Source: Bradyrhizobium liaoningense (lineage in GTDB: Bacteria > Pseudomonadota > Alphaproteobacteria > Rhizobiales > Xanthobacteraceae). From it: a stretch of 64,000 bases of DNA. The notes beneath the pieces were generated by a model. The model ran no database searches. It saw only the letters and a program-made list of their open reading frames with translations, and was not told the origin of the DNA. The stretch covers positions 1 through 64,000 of the forward strand of contig NZ_JAFCJM010000023.1 in NCBI RefSeq assembly GCF_018130955.1, read 5' to 3'. Position numbers and translations under genes: made by a program. Of the stretch, positions 1-8,328 are shown piece after piece. Numbering within the stretch: the stretch's first letter is position 1; the number at the start of each line of letters is the position of its first letter.

Positions 1-46
1 AATGTGATTCAAGGCCTTTCGACCTGTTTGGGACGGGAGGCATGGG

Positions 47-1393
47 ATGTCTTTTGGCGATATTCGGGTTGCTGAGCGAGCTGATTGGCTGATTGAGCGG
101 GTGGCCACGGCGGGAACGCTGGTGCTGCGCAAGCTGGGGGAGACCCGCGCCGGCGAGAAGGCGGTGCACAGGTTCCTGTCGTCGCCCTACGTCTCGGTTG
201 ACCGGATCGTAGAGACGCTGGCTGCGCGCACGGCCCAGCAATGCGTCGGCTGCCGAGTTCTGGCGGTTCAGGACACGACGGAGATCAATTTTGCTGGCCG
301 TGACAAGAAGCGTCGCGGCTTTGGGCCTGCAGGCGACGGCAAGACGCCCGGCTTCTTCATTCATCCGGTGGTTGCCATTGATGTCGCGTGTGAGGCGATG
401 GTGGGCCTCGTTGATGCGGAGATTTGGACGCGTTCGGCGGATCGCGTCACGTCCCGCCGCAGCCGCGCGATTGAGGACAAGGAATCGGCGCGCTGGCTGT
501 CGGGCTGCCAAGCCGCGGCCAGCGTCTTGTCCGAGGCAGCCGAAGTGACGATGGTGGCCGATCGCGAAGGTGACATTTACCTGTTGTTCGCCCGCAAACC
601 GAAGCGGCTCCATCTGATCGTGCGTTCGGGTCAAGATCGATCCCTGGCGAATGAAGGATCGCTGTTCACGGCACTTGCTGCTGCCCAGCCGCTAGGGAGC
701 CGTACGGTGCAAGTGGCGCCTCGCGGGCCGGGCGATAAAGGGCGCAAGGCAATCGTGGAGTTATACGCCGGAGGCGTGCGGATTGCCCGCCCGCCCAATA
801 TGAGGCGGTCCGAGGCCCCCGATGAGGTCGAGCTTACTTTAGTGGAAGTTCGGGAGATCGATGCGCCGCCCGGCAAGACACCAATTCTGTGGCGCTTGCT
901 CACAACTCACAGCGTTGCCTGCGTTGCTGACGCCGAAGATATTGTCCGACTCTATCGCTTGCGCTGGCGGATCGAGCAGACCTTCCGCGCGCTCAAGAGC
1001 GACGGCTTGGCGCTTGATGACAGTCAGCTCGCCGACGCCGAGCGTATGTTCAATCTCGCAGCGATAGGCCTCGCCGGCGCCATTCGAACCATCCAACTGG
1101 TCGATGCCAGAGACGGCGGGCCTCGGCCCGCCAGCGACGTCATCGATACCAACTTCACCACGGCTCTCGAACGCTTGTCGAAGAAGCTGGAAGGCAAGAC
1201 GTCACGTCAGAAAAATCCACATCCTTCCGACTCACTCGCCTTCATCTCCTGGATCGCAGCCCGGCTCGGGGGATGGAATTGCTACTATAAGCCACCAGGA
1301 CCAAAGACCATGCGAGACGGCTGGAGCCGCCTCGCCGCCACGCTCGAGGGCTATGCTCTTGCCACCCAAGAACAAAATCCGGGAATCCCCTAG
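47..1393 (+). CDS. IS4-family DDE transposase
   Basis: A 448-residue cut-and-paste transposase. Two acidic residues sit at D76 (context AVQDTTE) and D172 (VADREGD). The C-terminal IS4 signature YREK is exact: Y303, R306, E310 and K317 in YRLRWRIEQTFRALK, with the 2-3-6 spacing typical of IS4 elements. The Tn5/IS50 branch is the nearest family I can name. The ATG at 47 is used because it opens the family-type N-terminus. The reading frame is intact, so the enzyme may be active. I could not define the terminal inverted repeats: the left end lies at or beyond the window start, and no clear mate is visible after the stop. Confidence 0.9.
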   Translation: MSFGDIRVAERADWLIERVATAGTLVLRKLGETRAGEKAVHRFLSSPYVSVDRIVETLAARTAQQCVGCRVLAVQDTTEINFAGRDKKRRGFGPAGDGKTPGFFIHPVVAIDVACEAMVGLVDAEIWTRSADRVTSRRSRAIEDKESARWLSGCQAAASVLSEAAEVTMVADREGDIYLLFARKPKRLHLIVRSGQDRSLANEGSLFTALAAAQPLGSRTVQVAPRGPGDKGRKAIVELYAGGVRIARPPNMRRSEAPDEVELTLVEVREIDAPPGKTPILWRLLTTHSVACVADAEDIVRLYRLRWRIEQTFRALKSDGLALDDSQLADAERMFNLAAIGLAGAIRTIQLVDARDGGPRPASDVIDTNFTTALERLSKKLEGKTSRQKNPHPSDSLAFISWIAARLGGWNCYYKPPGPKTMRDGWSRLAATLEGYALATQEQNPGIP

Positions 1394-1422
1394 GTAAGGA
1401 CGGGGAGAGGGGGAGGCTCCAA

Positions 1423-1764
1423 TCAATAACAATACGACACGCCGTCGAGGATCGCGCAGCGCGTCTTGTTGGGCGCGTTGGGATCGTCCAGCGGCACCTT
1501 GCCGTTGCCTTCGCCGACGAAGACGCCGGTACCGACATGCACGGACGATTTGTTGCCGATGATGACGCTCGGATGCGGCGCGGCGCTCGAGCGCGTGCCG
1601 TCGGCCCAGATAATGACTTCGCCCGCCAGCACCCCGCGCCGGCCGTCATTGCAGGTGACGTCGATGCCCTGGCGCGAGCAGACCTGCGCTGCGGCGGGCG
1701 CGATCGCGGCAAAGGTGAGCGCCGACAGGACGCCCAGCGCGGCGATGGATCGATGCTTGGTCAT
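1423..1764 (-). CDS. small exported protein of unknown function
   Basis: A 113-residue protein that I do not recognise as a named family. Residues 1-26 form a standard Sec signal (basic MTKHR, a hydrophobic Ala/Leu core, cleavage after AAA before QVC). The mature part is about 87 residues and contains four cysteines: one near the new N-terminus, one in TCNDGRRG and two near the C-terminus. That suggests disulfides in the periplasm. It is transcribed toward the transposase. Similar short Cys-containing exported proteins are common in Bradyrhizobium, but no function can be assigned. Confidence 0.65.
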   Translation of the reverse strand: MTKHRSIAALGVLSALTFAAIAPAAAQVCSRQGIDVTCNDGRRGVLAGEVIIWADGTRSSAAPHPSVIIGNKSSVHVGTGVFVGEGNGKVPLDDPNAPNKTRCAILDGVSYCY

Positions 1765-1959
1765 GGTGCCCCTCTCGGCGTCCCCTGGTTTCTTGTGAAT
1801 CGTCGCGCCAGAGCCGCGTCCGGTTCAGCCGCCGGGCCGCCCGCACGCCACTGGCCAGTATAATATTCCACTTAAAATACAAATACTTAAGGAAATTTCG
1901 CCGGAGGGCCAAGCAGTCCCTTGCAAAATCGGCGGCGCCCCTTCAAGAGAGGGCGCTCC

Positions 1960-2049
1960 GGAGAGATGGCCGAGTGGCTTAAGGCGCACGCTTGGAAAGC
2001 GTGTGTGCGGGAAACCGTACCGTGGGTTCGAATCCCACTCTCTCCGCCA
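1960..2049 (+). tRNA. tRNA-Ser (GGA anticodon, reads TCC/TCT)
   Basis: A 90-nt class II tRNA. The acceptor arm GGAGAGA (1960-1966) pairs with TCTCTCC (2039-2045), followed by discriminator G and an encoded CCA (2047-2049). The anticodon stem ACGC/GCGT encloses the loop TTGGAAA with anticodon GGA at 1994-1996. A long variable arm and the T-loop GTTCGAATC are present. Serine tRNAs are frequent targets for site-specific integration, and decayed genes start directly downstream. Confidence 0.97.
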
Positions 2050-2532
2050 TCATCGTCCCCGCGATTGATTGTAGAAAAAAATCAAAGACTTGGTCCATTT
2101 GCGCTTTCGTGACCTGACCACGTTCTGACCAGGGTTGGGACAAGCGATTACGATCGCAATTGATGATCAGGCCGTGGCCGATGCTTGCTTTTCAGTCGTC
2201 GGATTCTTGAAGTTCGCGGAAGATGGCTCGGGGTCCTTGGCAGGATCAGGGACCTTCGCAAGGCTTGGCCACCTCGGGGGATTCTTACCGCCGCGCACGT
2301 TGTTCGGAATTTGCTCGAGTCGCCCACTGCAAGGAGGTCGGTCTTGTCCGGTTCTCCCGCCCTTCCTCACAGAGATTCAGAACTACCGATTGTCTATGTT
2401 CTACACAGATAGTTTGGTCGTGTGGGATGGTGTGGATGGAGGCGCGCCCGACCTAGCGTTCTTGCTGATGCTTGACGTACCCAAGCTCGAAGCCGCTGGC
2501 GCCGTGTTCTACAATCTCGATAAGCCAAGAGA
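2050..2532 (+). other. gene-free stretch with weak coding remnants
   Basis: No intact gene is visible. The longest readable frame has Ser/Arg-rich content typical of antisense or decayed DNA. One frame around 2275-2310 reads GILTAAHVVRNL, which resembles the catalytic-histidine motif of trypsin/HtrA-like proteases, but no supporting aspartate or serine motif follows. The stretch lies between tRNA-Ser and the decayed inositol cluster and is best read as scarred, recombined DNA. Confidence 0.4.
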
Positions 2533-2634
2533 GGCTACATCACGATCGAACAGGAGCGCGACCCGCGCAACGCCGGCAGCATCCTGGACGATCTGGCGTC
2601 CAGCCGGACTTTTCTGGCGCGCACTGGTTTCTGA
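2533..2634 (+). pseudogene. C-terminal remnant of an IolE-like sugar phosphate isomerase/epimerase
   Basis: The frame from 2533 reads GYITIEQERDPRNAGSILDD, continues with LASSRTFLARTGF and stops at 2632-2634. This matches the C-terminal strand and helix of xylose-isomerase-like TIM barrels such as inosose dehydratase IolE, where a G-W/Y-hydrophobic-x-hydrophobic-E-x-(E/D) strand is followed by a helix ending in a Gly-hydrophobic tail. Upstream the frame runs into stops, so about 85-90% of the gene is gone. It ends 18 nt before iolC, which is where a rhizobial iol operon could carry such a gene. The exact parent (iolE, iolI or another epimerase) cannot be fixed from 33 residues. Confidence 0.6.
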
Positions 2635-2652
2635 GAGGCGGGAAGATTTGAC

Positions 2653-4575
2653 ATGAAATCACTCGACGTAATCACCATTGGCCGATCCTCGGTCGATCTC
2701 TACGGAGCCCAGGTCGGCGGCCGCCTTGAGGATATGGGGTCGTTCAACAAATATATCGGCGGTTCTCCGACCAATATCGCGTGTGGCGCGGCGCGGCTCG
2801 GCCTGAAATCCGGCTTGATTACTCGCGTGGGTGACGAGCACATGGGCCGTTTCGTCCGCGAACAACTCGTACGCGAGGGCGTGGATGTCGGAGGGGTCGT
2901 GACTGACCCGGAGCGGCTGACGGCGCTGGTACTCCTGGGCATCCGCGATGAGGAGCGTTTCCCGCTGATCTTCTATCGCGAGAACTGCGCCGACATGGCG
3001 CTGAGCGAGGACGACATCCACGAGGACTATATCGCCTCGGCGCGCGCGCTGGTTGTGACGGGCACGCATTTGAGCAACCCTCGTACCGAAGCCGCGGTCT
3101 TGAAGGCGCTGGCGCTCGCCCGCAAGAACGGGCTGCGCACCGCGCTCGACATCGACTATCGCCCGAACCTGTGGGGCGTGGCCGGCCACGGCGCAGGTGA
3201 AAGCCGCTTCGTGGAAAGCGGGAAGGTCACGGCAAAGCTGCAATCGACGCTGCATCTGTTCGATCTGATCGTCGGCACCGAAGAGGAGTTTCACATTGCT
3301 GGCGGCTCGACCGACACGCTTGAAGCATTGCGCGCGGTGCGCAAGGTTTCCGGCGCCACGCTCATATGCAAGCGCGGCGCTGCCGGCGCTGCGGCTTACG
3401 TGGGTGCGATTCCGGCCAAGCTGGACGATGGGCAAACCGGTCCCGGTTTCCCGATCGAGGTGTTCAACGTGCTGGGGGCGGGCGACGGGTTCTTCGCCGG
3501 CTTGCTGAAGGGCTGGTTGGAGGACGCGGATTGGCCGACGGCGCTGAAATGCGCGAACGCCTGCGGAGCGTTTGCCGTCTCGCGCCACGGATGCACGCCA
3601 GCTTACCCGTCGCTTGAAGAACTCGGCTTCTTTCTTCAACGCGGAATCAAGCGGCCCGATCTGCGGAACGATCGGGAGCTCGAACAGATCCACTGGTCGA
3701 GCAACCGCCATCGCAATCATGGAGGCGACTGGTCAGAATGCCGGGTCTTCGCCTTTGACCATCGTATGCAGCTTGAGGAGATGGCGGGTTACACACCCGG
3801 AAAGGGCGCCGCATTCAAGGAGCTATGTCTGAAGGCCGCTCTGCAAGTTCAGGCCGGGCGGCCTGGTTACGGCATCCTTTGCGACAACCGTATTGGCCGG
3901 CGCGCTCTGCACGCGGCGTCCGGCACCGGTCTATGGATCGGGCGGCCCTGCGAATGGCCGGGCTCGCGGCCGCTCGAGCTCGAACCGGAACTGGGCAGCG
4001 ATTGCGGCGGGCTGGATGCATGGGCTCGCGAGAATGTCGTCAAGGTCTTGTGCTTCTGCCATCCGAACGACGATGCAGCCACGCGCGTGCGCCAGGAAGC
4101 GACAGTGAAACGCCTTTTCGAGGCGGCGCGACGCAACGACCTTGAATTCCTGCTGGAGATCATTCCGTCCAAGGTGGGACCGGTGGACGACGAGACCACG
4201 GCGATCCTGATCCAGCAATTTTACGACATCGGCGTCTTTCCCGACTGGTGGAAGCTCGAGCCCATGAAGACTGCAACTGCTTGGGCGAATGCCATTTCCG
4301 CGATCGAGAACAACGACCGGCACACGCGCGGCATCGTGGTGCTGGGACTCGATGCGCCAGAGACAGAATTGGCAGCGAGCTTCGAAGTCGCCGCCGGCTT
4401 TGATCTCGTCAAGGGCTTTGCCGTGGGCCGGACGATCTTCGGCGATGTGGCGCGGGGCTGGATGAAAGGCGAGATAGAAGACAGCGCGGCCGTTGCCGAG
4501 ATGGCGAAACGCTATCAACGCCTGTGCTCGATCTGGGATGAAGCCAGGGCAGCGGCACGGGAGACGGCAGCATGA
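2653..4575 (+). CDS. iolC: 5-dehydro-2-deoxygluconokinase with C-terminal DUF2090 aldolase-like domain
   Basis: A 640-residue two-domain protein. Residues about 1-325 are a PfkB sugar kinase: the N-terminal GGSPTNIACGAARLG signature and the C-terminal GAGDGFFAGLL signature with the catalytic aspartate. It phosphorylates 5-dehydro-2-deoxy-D-gluconate in myo-inositol catabolism. Residues about 330-635 form the DUF2090 domain, related to class I sugar aldolases. This kinase-DUF2090 fusion is the usual rhizobial IolC form, and the domain may act on the kinase product. The reading frame is intact although its neighbours are damaged. Its stop overlaps the iolD start in an ATGA, showing the original operon order. 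Confidence 0.92.
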   Translation: MKSLDVITIGRSSVDLYGAQVGGRLEDMGSFNKYIGGSPTNIACGAARLGLKSGLITRVGDEHMGRFVREQLVREGVDVGGVVTDPERLTALVLLGIRDEERFPLIFYRENCADMALSEDDIHEDYIASARALVVTGTHLSNPRTEAAVLKALALARKNGLRTALDIDYRPNLWGVAGHGAGESRFVESGKVTAKLQSTLHLFDLIVGTEEEFHIAGGSTDTLEALRAVRKVSGATLICKRGAAGAAAYVGAIPAKLDDGQTGPGFPIEVFNVLGAGDGFFAGLLKGWLEDADWPTALKCANACGAFAVSRHGCTPAYPSLEELGFFLQRGIKRPDLRNDRELEQIHWSSNRHRNHGGDWSECRVFAFDHRMQLEEMAGYTPGKGAAFKELCLKAALQVQAGRPGYGILCDNRIGRRALHAASGTGLWIGRPCEWPGSRPLELEPELGSDCGGLDAWARENVVKVLCFCHPNDDAATRVRQEATVKRLFEAARRNDLEFLLEIIPSKVGPVDDETTAILIQQFYDIGVFPDWWKLEPMKTATAWANAISAIENNDRHTRGIVVLGLDAPETELAASFEVAAGFDLVKGFAVGRTIFGDVARGWMKGEIEDSAAVAEMAKRYQRLCSIWDEARAAARETAA

Positions 4576-4940
4576 CGAAGACAATCCGGCTGACTGCCGC
4601 GCAGGCGATGGTCCGCTGGCTTTCGGTCCAGATGACCGAACAGGATGAGTGCTTCATCGAGGGCGTCTGGGCCATCTTCGGACACGGCAACGTAGCCGGG
4701 CTGGGCGAGGCGCTGCACGGCATCGGCGACGCGCTGCCCACGTGGCGCGGGCAGAACGAACAAACAATGGCTCACGCCGCCGTCGCCTACGCCAAGACGA
4801 AAAGGCGAGTGCGGCGGGCGGAGTTCAACAACATGTACAAGGACACCAACGTCGAGGTGCAGCCCGAAATCGATTTTGTGGGTCATGCGCGGTCCATACG
4901 CTACAACCGGAACGCCGCCGGCCAGCGTGCTTTCGGCTGA
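4572..4940 (+). pseudogene. iolD: iolD with large internal deletion (3D-trihydroxycyclohexane-1,2-dione hydrolase)
   Basis: IolD is a thiamine-diphosphate hydrolase of more than 600 residues that opens the inositol-derived ring. Here 122 residues remain. Residues 1-78 match the N-terminus (AIFGHGNVAGLGEAL, then LPTWRGQNEQTMAHAAVAYA). At about residue 80 the sequence jumps to EFNNMYKDTNVEVQPEIDF, which belongs near the C-terminus of IolD, followed by VGHARS and an out-of-register tail. The central TPP-binding domains are missing, so the product cannot be active. The deletion kept the reading frame at the junction and removed about 1.4 kb or more. The start overlaps the iolC stop (ATGA). Confidence 0.85.
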
Positions 4941-4968
4941 TCGTGCTGGCCAACCCGGAGGACAACGA

Positions 4969-5775
4969 ATGACCAATCTGCTGCGCAAGCCCTTTGGCAC
5001 TCATGGCAAGGTCCATGAGATCACCCCAGTCAATGCCGATTGGCGTTATGTCGGCTTTTCACTCTATCGTCTCCGCGCGGGCGAACGTGCGGCCGAAGCG
5101 ACTGGAGACCGCGAGGTCATTCTCGTGATGGTCGAGGGCAAGGCTGCCATGATCGCTGCCGGCCAGGATTGGGGCACGCTCGGCGAACGGATGAATGTCT
5201 TCGAGAGGACGCCGCCTCACTGCCTCTATGTACCGAATGGCGAGGCATGGGAGACCGTCGCCGAGACCGACTGCACCATTGCCGTCTGTTCCGCCCCTGG
5301 GCGGAGCGGACACAAGGCACGCCGCATCGGCCCCGATGGCATCACACTGACCGAGCGCGGCAAGGGCGCCAATACGCGCTACATCAACAACATCGCCATG
5401 GAGAATGAGGATTATTGCGACTCGCTCCTGGTGACCGAAGTCTTTACACCCGCCGGCCATTGGTCGAGCTATCCCTCCCATCGTCACGATGAGGACGACT
5501 ACCCCCGCATAACCTATCTGGAAGAGACCTATTTCCACCGGATCAGTCCCGGAAACGGCTTCGGCATTCAGCGCGTCTATACCGACAATCTGCAGCTGAA
5601 CGAGACCATGGCCGTGTATGACGGCGACGTGGTCCTGGTGCCGCGCGGACACCACCCGTGCGGCGCACCCTATGGGTTTGAAATGTACTATCTCAATGTC
5701 ATGGCGGGGCCGCTGCGCAAATGGCGTTTTGTTCCAGACCCTGCCGTCGAGTGGATACTGAAACGGGATGCCTGA
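4969..5775 (+). CDS. iolB: 5-deoxy-glucuronate isomerase
   Basis: A 268-residue bicupin isomerase that converts 5-deoxy-D-glucuronate to 2-deoxy-5-keto-D-gluconate, the substrate of IolC. The metal-binding cupin motif is visible as HWSSYPSHRHDED in the second half, with the later PRGHHPCGAPYGF histidines. Length fits the family (about 270). The ATG at 4969 is chosen because GGAGG lies just upstream and the protein then starts MTNLLRKPFG as in rhizobial homologues. It follows the deleted iolD, so it remains functional on paper but lacks its upstream pathway enzyme here. Confidence 0.92.
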   Translation: MTNLLRKPFGTHGKVHEITPVNADWRYVGFSLYRLRAGERAAEATGDREVILVMVEGKAAMIAAGQDWGTLGERMNVFERTPPHCLYVPNGEAWETVAETDCTIAVCSAPGRSGHKARRIGPDGITLTERGKGANTRYINNIAMENEDYCDSLLVTEVFTPAGHWSSYPSHRHDEDDYPRITYLEETYFHRISPGNGFGIQRVYTDNLQLNETMAVYDGDVVLVPRGHHPCGAPYGFEMYYLNVMAGPLRKWRFVPDPAVEWILKRDA

Positions 5776-5862
5776 CGATACGGCGTGCTTTGCGCCGACA
5801 CAGCCCTTGGGCTTTCACAGCATGTGCGGTCATAAAGCGCCGGCTTGCAGCTGCCCGAGCCG

Positions 5863-6039
5863 TCAGCTCATCGTCGGCATCACGAACTCAGCGCCGGCCC
5901 GAATACCCGTCGGCCACCGCGTCGTGATGGTTTTCAGCTTGGTATAGAACCGAACGCCTTAGGGACCGTGTATGTGGTGATCGCCGAACAGCGAAGCCTT
6001 CCGACCGCCGAACGAATGAAATGCCATCGGGACCGGGAT
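5863..6039 (-). pseudogene. mmsA: C-terminal remnant of methylmalonate-semialdehyde dehydrogenase (mmsA/iolA)
   Basis: Read on the minus strand from 6039 to the TGA at 5865-5863, the sequence gives IPVPMAFHSFGGRKASLFGD, then HHIHGP, a stop, GVRFYTKLKTITTRWPTG and IRAGAEFVMPTMS. This is the conserved C-terminus of CoA-acylating (methyl)malonate-semialdehyde dehydrogenase, the last inositol-pathway enzyme. A TAA replaces the codon after HGP, where homologues usually carry Glu. Everything upstream of IPVP is unrecognisable. It is convergent with iolB and forms a third damaged inositol gene. Confidence 0.85.
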
Positions 6040-6095
6040 AGCGCGACAGCGCATCGCCATTACCGGCTCGATCCAGGGCAGTTCTCGCACGTACA

Positions 6096-6401
6096 TTATG
6101 TTTGCGGGGAAACATCCGTCGAATCAAAGTCGGCCGCGAACCGAAGTTCCCGTAGTGGCCGCACCCGCTTGATCGATTCCTTATAGAGATCGTGTGCTTT
6201 GTAGGCGGCGAGCTGTGCCTCGTTCTCGAATTCGCCGTAAACCACGACGTCAATGTCATTGCCGAGCTGGTCGGTCTTGCGATTGCGCCCGATCTCGAGC
6301 CGGCGTGCATGCGGGATGGCGGTGAGAACCGAGAGTCCGTCCACGATTCGGTCGATGTCGACCTTTTCCTTGGCGCTGAATAAGACGATGTGACGGATCA
6401 T
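6096..6401 (-). CDS. stress-responsive alpha/beta-barrel (Dabb) domain protein
   Basis: A 101-residue Dabb-type ferredoxin-like barrel protein. Family features are the opening MIRHIVLFSAKEK, the central region GNDIDVVVYGEFENEAQLAA, and the YKAHDLYKESIKRVRPL helix that follows. Such proteins form dimeric barrels and range from stress proteins to small enzymes; no substrate can be assigned. The ATG at 6401 is preferred over an upstream ATG because MIRHIVLF is the usual N-terminus. It lies downstream of bioR on the same strand (about 97 nt gap) and could be co-transcribed with it. Its last residues (DFDSTDVSPQT) run close to the mmsA remnant. Confidence 0.75.
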   Translation of the reverse strand: MIRHIVLFSAKEKVDIDRIVDGLSVLTAIPHARRLEIGRNRKTDQLGNDIDVVVYGEFENEAQLAAYKAHDLYKESIKRVRPLRELRFAADFDSTDVSPQT

Positions 6402-6498
6402 GGCTGTCTTTCGCTCGTGTGAGATGAAAGGGCGATCTTGGTATCGCGCCTGCAACAGACACCGCGTGCGTGCTCGGCGAATGCATTGTTATTCCTGA

Positions 6499-7137
6499 TC
6501 ATGACGCCGGGAAGGTGAGGCGCTCAATGGTTTGAATATGGCGCGCAAGCAGATCGCAGGCCTGGTCGATATTGCGCGATCGTAGTGCTTGCAGAATCAA
6601 GCGGTGATCCTGATTGGAGCGCGGACGCCATCCGGCGCTGCGCGCCATCGCGAATACCAATCGCGAGTTTGCGAGTTGCAGCCCATCGAGGCAGGCGAGC
6701 AATCGAGGCATTGCGCAGGGCGCCACCAGGGCGTGGTGAAATGTGCGATTGGCGATCTCGAACTCCTGAAGCGTCTCTGCGTTGTCTGCTTCGATCAGGG
6801 CCAACTCAATCCGCGCCAGATGAGCCGACGTGAGTTTCGGCGCGGCATTCCGCAACGCGACCACTTCCAGCGCGGCGCGCATCTCGGCGATCTCCTTCAC
6901 CGACTTGGCGTCGAGCGGTGCCACGCGCACGCCGCGACGGGGGGCGGCAATAGCGAGATGTTGTGCTTCCAGTTGTCGAAAAGCTTCCCGCACGGGGACG
7001 TGGCTCGAGTTAAATTCGCGCGCGATATGGTCCTGCCGCAGCGGTGCGTCTGGTTGTAGCGCACCGCTGATGATGCGCTCCCCGATCGACCGGGCAATGC
7101 GTTGCGCAGTCGTAGCGTTCTCGCTTTCGCTCATCAT
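6499..7137 (-). CDS. bioR: BioR-type GntR/FCD repressor of biotin genes
   Basis: A 212-residue GntR regulator of the FadR/FCD type. The winged helix (about residues 10-75) includes LRQDHIAREFNSSHVPVREA and RRGVRVAPL. The remainder is the all-helical FCD effector domain with the IANRTFHHAL and DHRLILQALRSRN helices. The assignment to BioR, the alphaproteobacterial biotin repressor, rests on its divergent position next to bioB and on BioR-like boxes in between, one of which covers its own start codon. It would be expected to repress bioB and itself. A generic FCD regulator is the alternative. Confidence 0.85.
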   Translation of the reverse strand: MMSESENATTAQRIARSIGERIISGALQPDAPLRQDHIAREFNSSHVPVREAFRQLEAQHLAIAAPRRGVRVAPLDAKSVKEIAEMRAALEVVALRNAAPKLTSAHLARIELALIEADNAETLQEFEIANRTFHHALVAPCAMPRLLACLDGLQLANSRLVFAMARSAGWRPRSNQDHRLILQALRSRNIDQACDLLARHIQTIERLTFPAS

Positions 7138-7150
7138 AGATTATCTATCA
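7136..7150. promoter_or_regulatory. BioR box overlapping the bioR start codon
   Basis: TTATCTATCA (7141-7150) differs by one base from the BioR consensus TTATMKATAA, as I recall it. It lies within the wider palindrome ATAGATTATCTAT (7136-7148). It overlaps the bioR start codon (7137), so binding here would autoregulate bioR. Confidence 0.75.
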
Positions 7151-7203
7151 TAAAACCGCGTGCAGAGCGGATTGGCGTCGACTAGCATACCTCAAGGCAG
7201 AAT

Positions 7204-7234
7204 ATCATAGATAATCGTACGGATTATCTATGAT
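7204..7234. promoter_or_regulatory. double BioR operator before bioB (perfect inverted repeat)
   Basis: The arms ATCATAGATAATC (7204-7216) and GATTATCTATGAT (7222-7234) are perfect reverse complements separated by GTACG. Each arm holds one TTATCTATGA box, one base from the BioR consensus. The right arm ends 15 nt before the bioB GTG, so an occupied site would block RNA polymerase or the ribosome-binding region. Confidence 0.8.
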
Positions 7235-7249
7235 TGCATAGGAGGCCTC

Positions 7250-8311
7250 GTGGCTCAGATAGTCCCTGGCGTGAAAGCAAAACCGTACGATGGCTGCGAC
7301 ATCGAACCTGTCCGCCATGACTGGACGCGTGCGGAGGCGGAGGCGCTGTACGATGTGCCGTTTTCCGACCTGATGTTCCGTGCCCAGGCCGTTCACCGCC
7401 GCCACTTCGATCCCAATCACGTGGAGACCGCGAGCCTTCTCAGCATCAAGACGGGTGGCTGCCCTGAGGATTGCGGTTATTGCTCGCAGAGTTCGCACTA
7501 TGGCACGGGGCTGAAAGCGACACGGCTGATGGACATTGCGGATGTGATCGCGACCGCCGAGCGCGCGAAAGCGGCAGGCGCGGCGCGCTTCTGCATGGCA
7601 GCGGCGTGGCGCAGCCCGAAGGACCGCGACCTCGATCAGGTCTGCGACATGGTTAGCGCCGTGAAGGGCCTCGGAATGGAAACCTGCGTGACGCTTGGCA
7701 TGCTGACGGCTCCGCAGGCGCAGCGCTTGCGCGAAGCCGGTCTCGACTTCTACAACCACAATGTCGACACCTCGCCTGAATTCTACGGCCAGATCATCAC
7801 CACGCGGACCTTGCAGGATCGTATTGACACGCTCACCGAGGTGCGCGCGGCGGGCATTAAGGTTTGCTGCGGCGGCATCATCGGCATGGGGGAGCGCGTC
7901 GCTGACCGGCTCGGCATGCTGGTGCTGCTCGCCAATCTTCCGAGCCATCCGGAGAGTGTGCCGATCAACCTCTGGAACGAGGTCAAGGGCGTGCCGGTCA
8001 ACGACACGGCGGAGCGGCCCGATCCGATCGGGCTCGCGCGGCTAGTCGCAGTCGCCCGCATCATGATGCCACAAAGCGTGGTGCGGCTGTCTGCCGGGCG
8101 GCAATACATGACTGACGAATTGCAGGCGTTGTGCTTTCTCGCCGGCGCCAATTCGATCTTCGTCGGCGACGTGCTTCTCACCACGCGCAACCCGCAGCGC
8201 GACCGCGACGCGGAACTGCTCAAGCGGCTCGGCATCAAATCCAATCTAGACCATGCGCAGCCGGTCAATGGGCAGCCTTCGCCGGTTCACGAGAGTGTTC
8301 CGAGCAGTTGA
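7250..8311 (+). CDS. bioB: biotin synthase (radical SAM)
   Basis: A 353-residue biotin synthase that inserts sulfur into dethiobiotin. The radical-SAM cluster motif is C71-x3-C75-x2-C78 in GGCPEDCGYCSQSSHY. Downstream features of the family are FCMAAAWRSPKDRD, YNHNVDTSPEFYG and the LSAGRQYMTDELQALCFLAGANSIF segment that includes the arginine near the [2Fe-2S] cluster. It starts with GTG at 7250, supported by GGAGG at 7241-7245. It sits directly under the double BioR operator. In rhizobial operons bioF, bioD and bioA usually follow; here only the bioA tail does. Confidence 0.95.
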   Translation: MAQIVPGVKAKPYDGCDIEPVRHDWTRAEAEALYDVPFSDLMFRAQAVHRRHFDPNHVETASLLSIKTGGCPEDCGYCSQSSHYGTGLKATRLMDIADVIATAERAKAAGAARFCMAAAWRSPKDRDLDQVCDMVSAVKGLGMETCVTLGMLTAPQAQRLREAGLDFYNHNVDTSPEFYGQIITTRTLQDRIDTLTEVRAAGIKVCCGGIIGMGERVADRLGMLVLLANLPSHPESVPINLWNEVKGVPVNDTAERPDPIGLARLVAVARIMMPQSVVRLSAGRQYMTDELQALCFLAGANSIFVGDVLLTTRNPQRDRDAELLKRLGIKSNLDHAQPVNGQPSPVHESVPSS

Positions 8312-8328
8312 CGCCCAACCCCGCTCTT

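Noticed and set aside
2025..2049. Attachment-site duplication of the tRNA-Ser 3' end
   Set aside because: I found no second copy of the last 20-25 tRNA bases in the decayed region by eye, so an att pair cannot be claimed.
2275..2310. Trypsin-like catalytic histidine motif GILTAAHVV
   Set aside because: No signal peptide, aspartate or GDSGG motif follows in any frame; a single nine-residue match is too little for a pseudogene call.
2135..2656. A 173-codon open frame between tRNA-Ser and iolC
   Set aside because: It starts with TTG, has no ribosome site or recognisable motif, and its end overlaps, in another frame, the clear IolE-like remnant and the iolC start.
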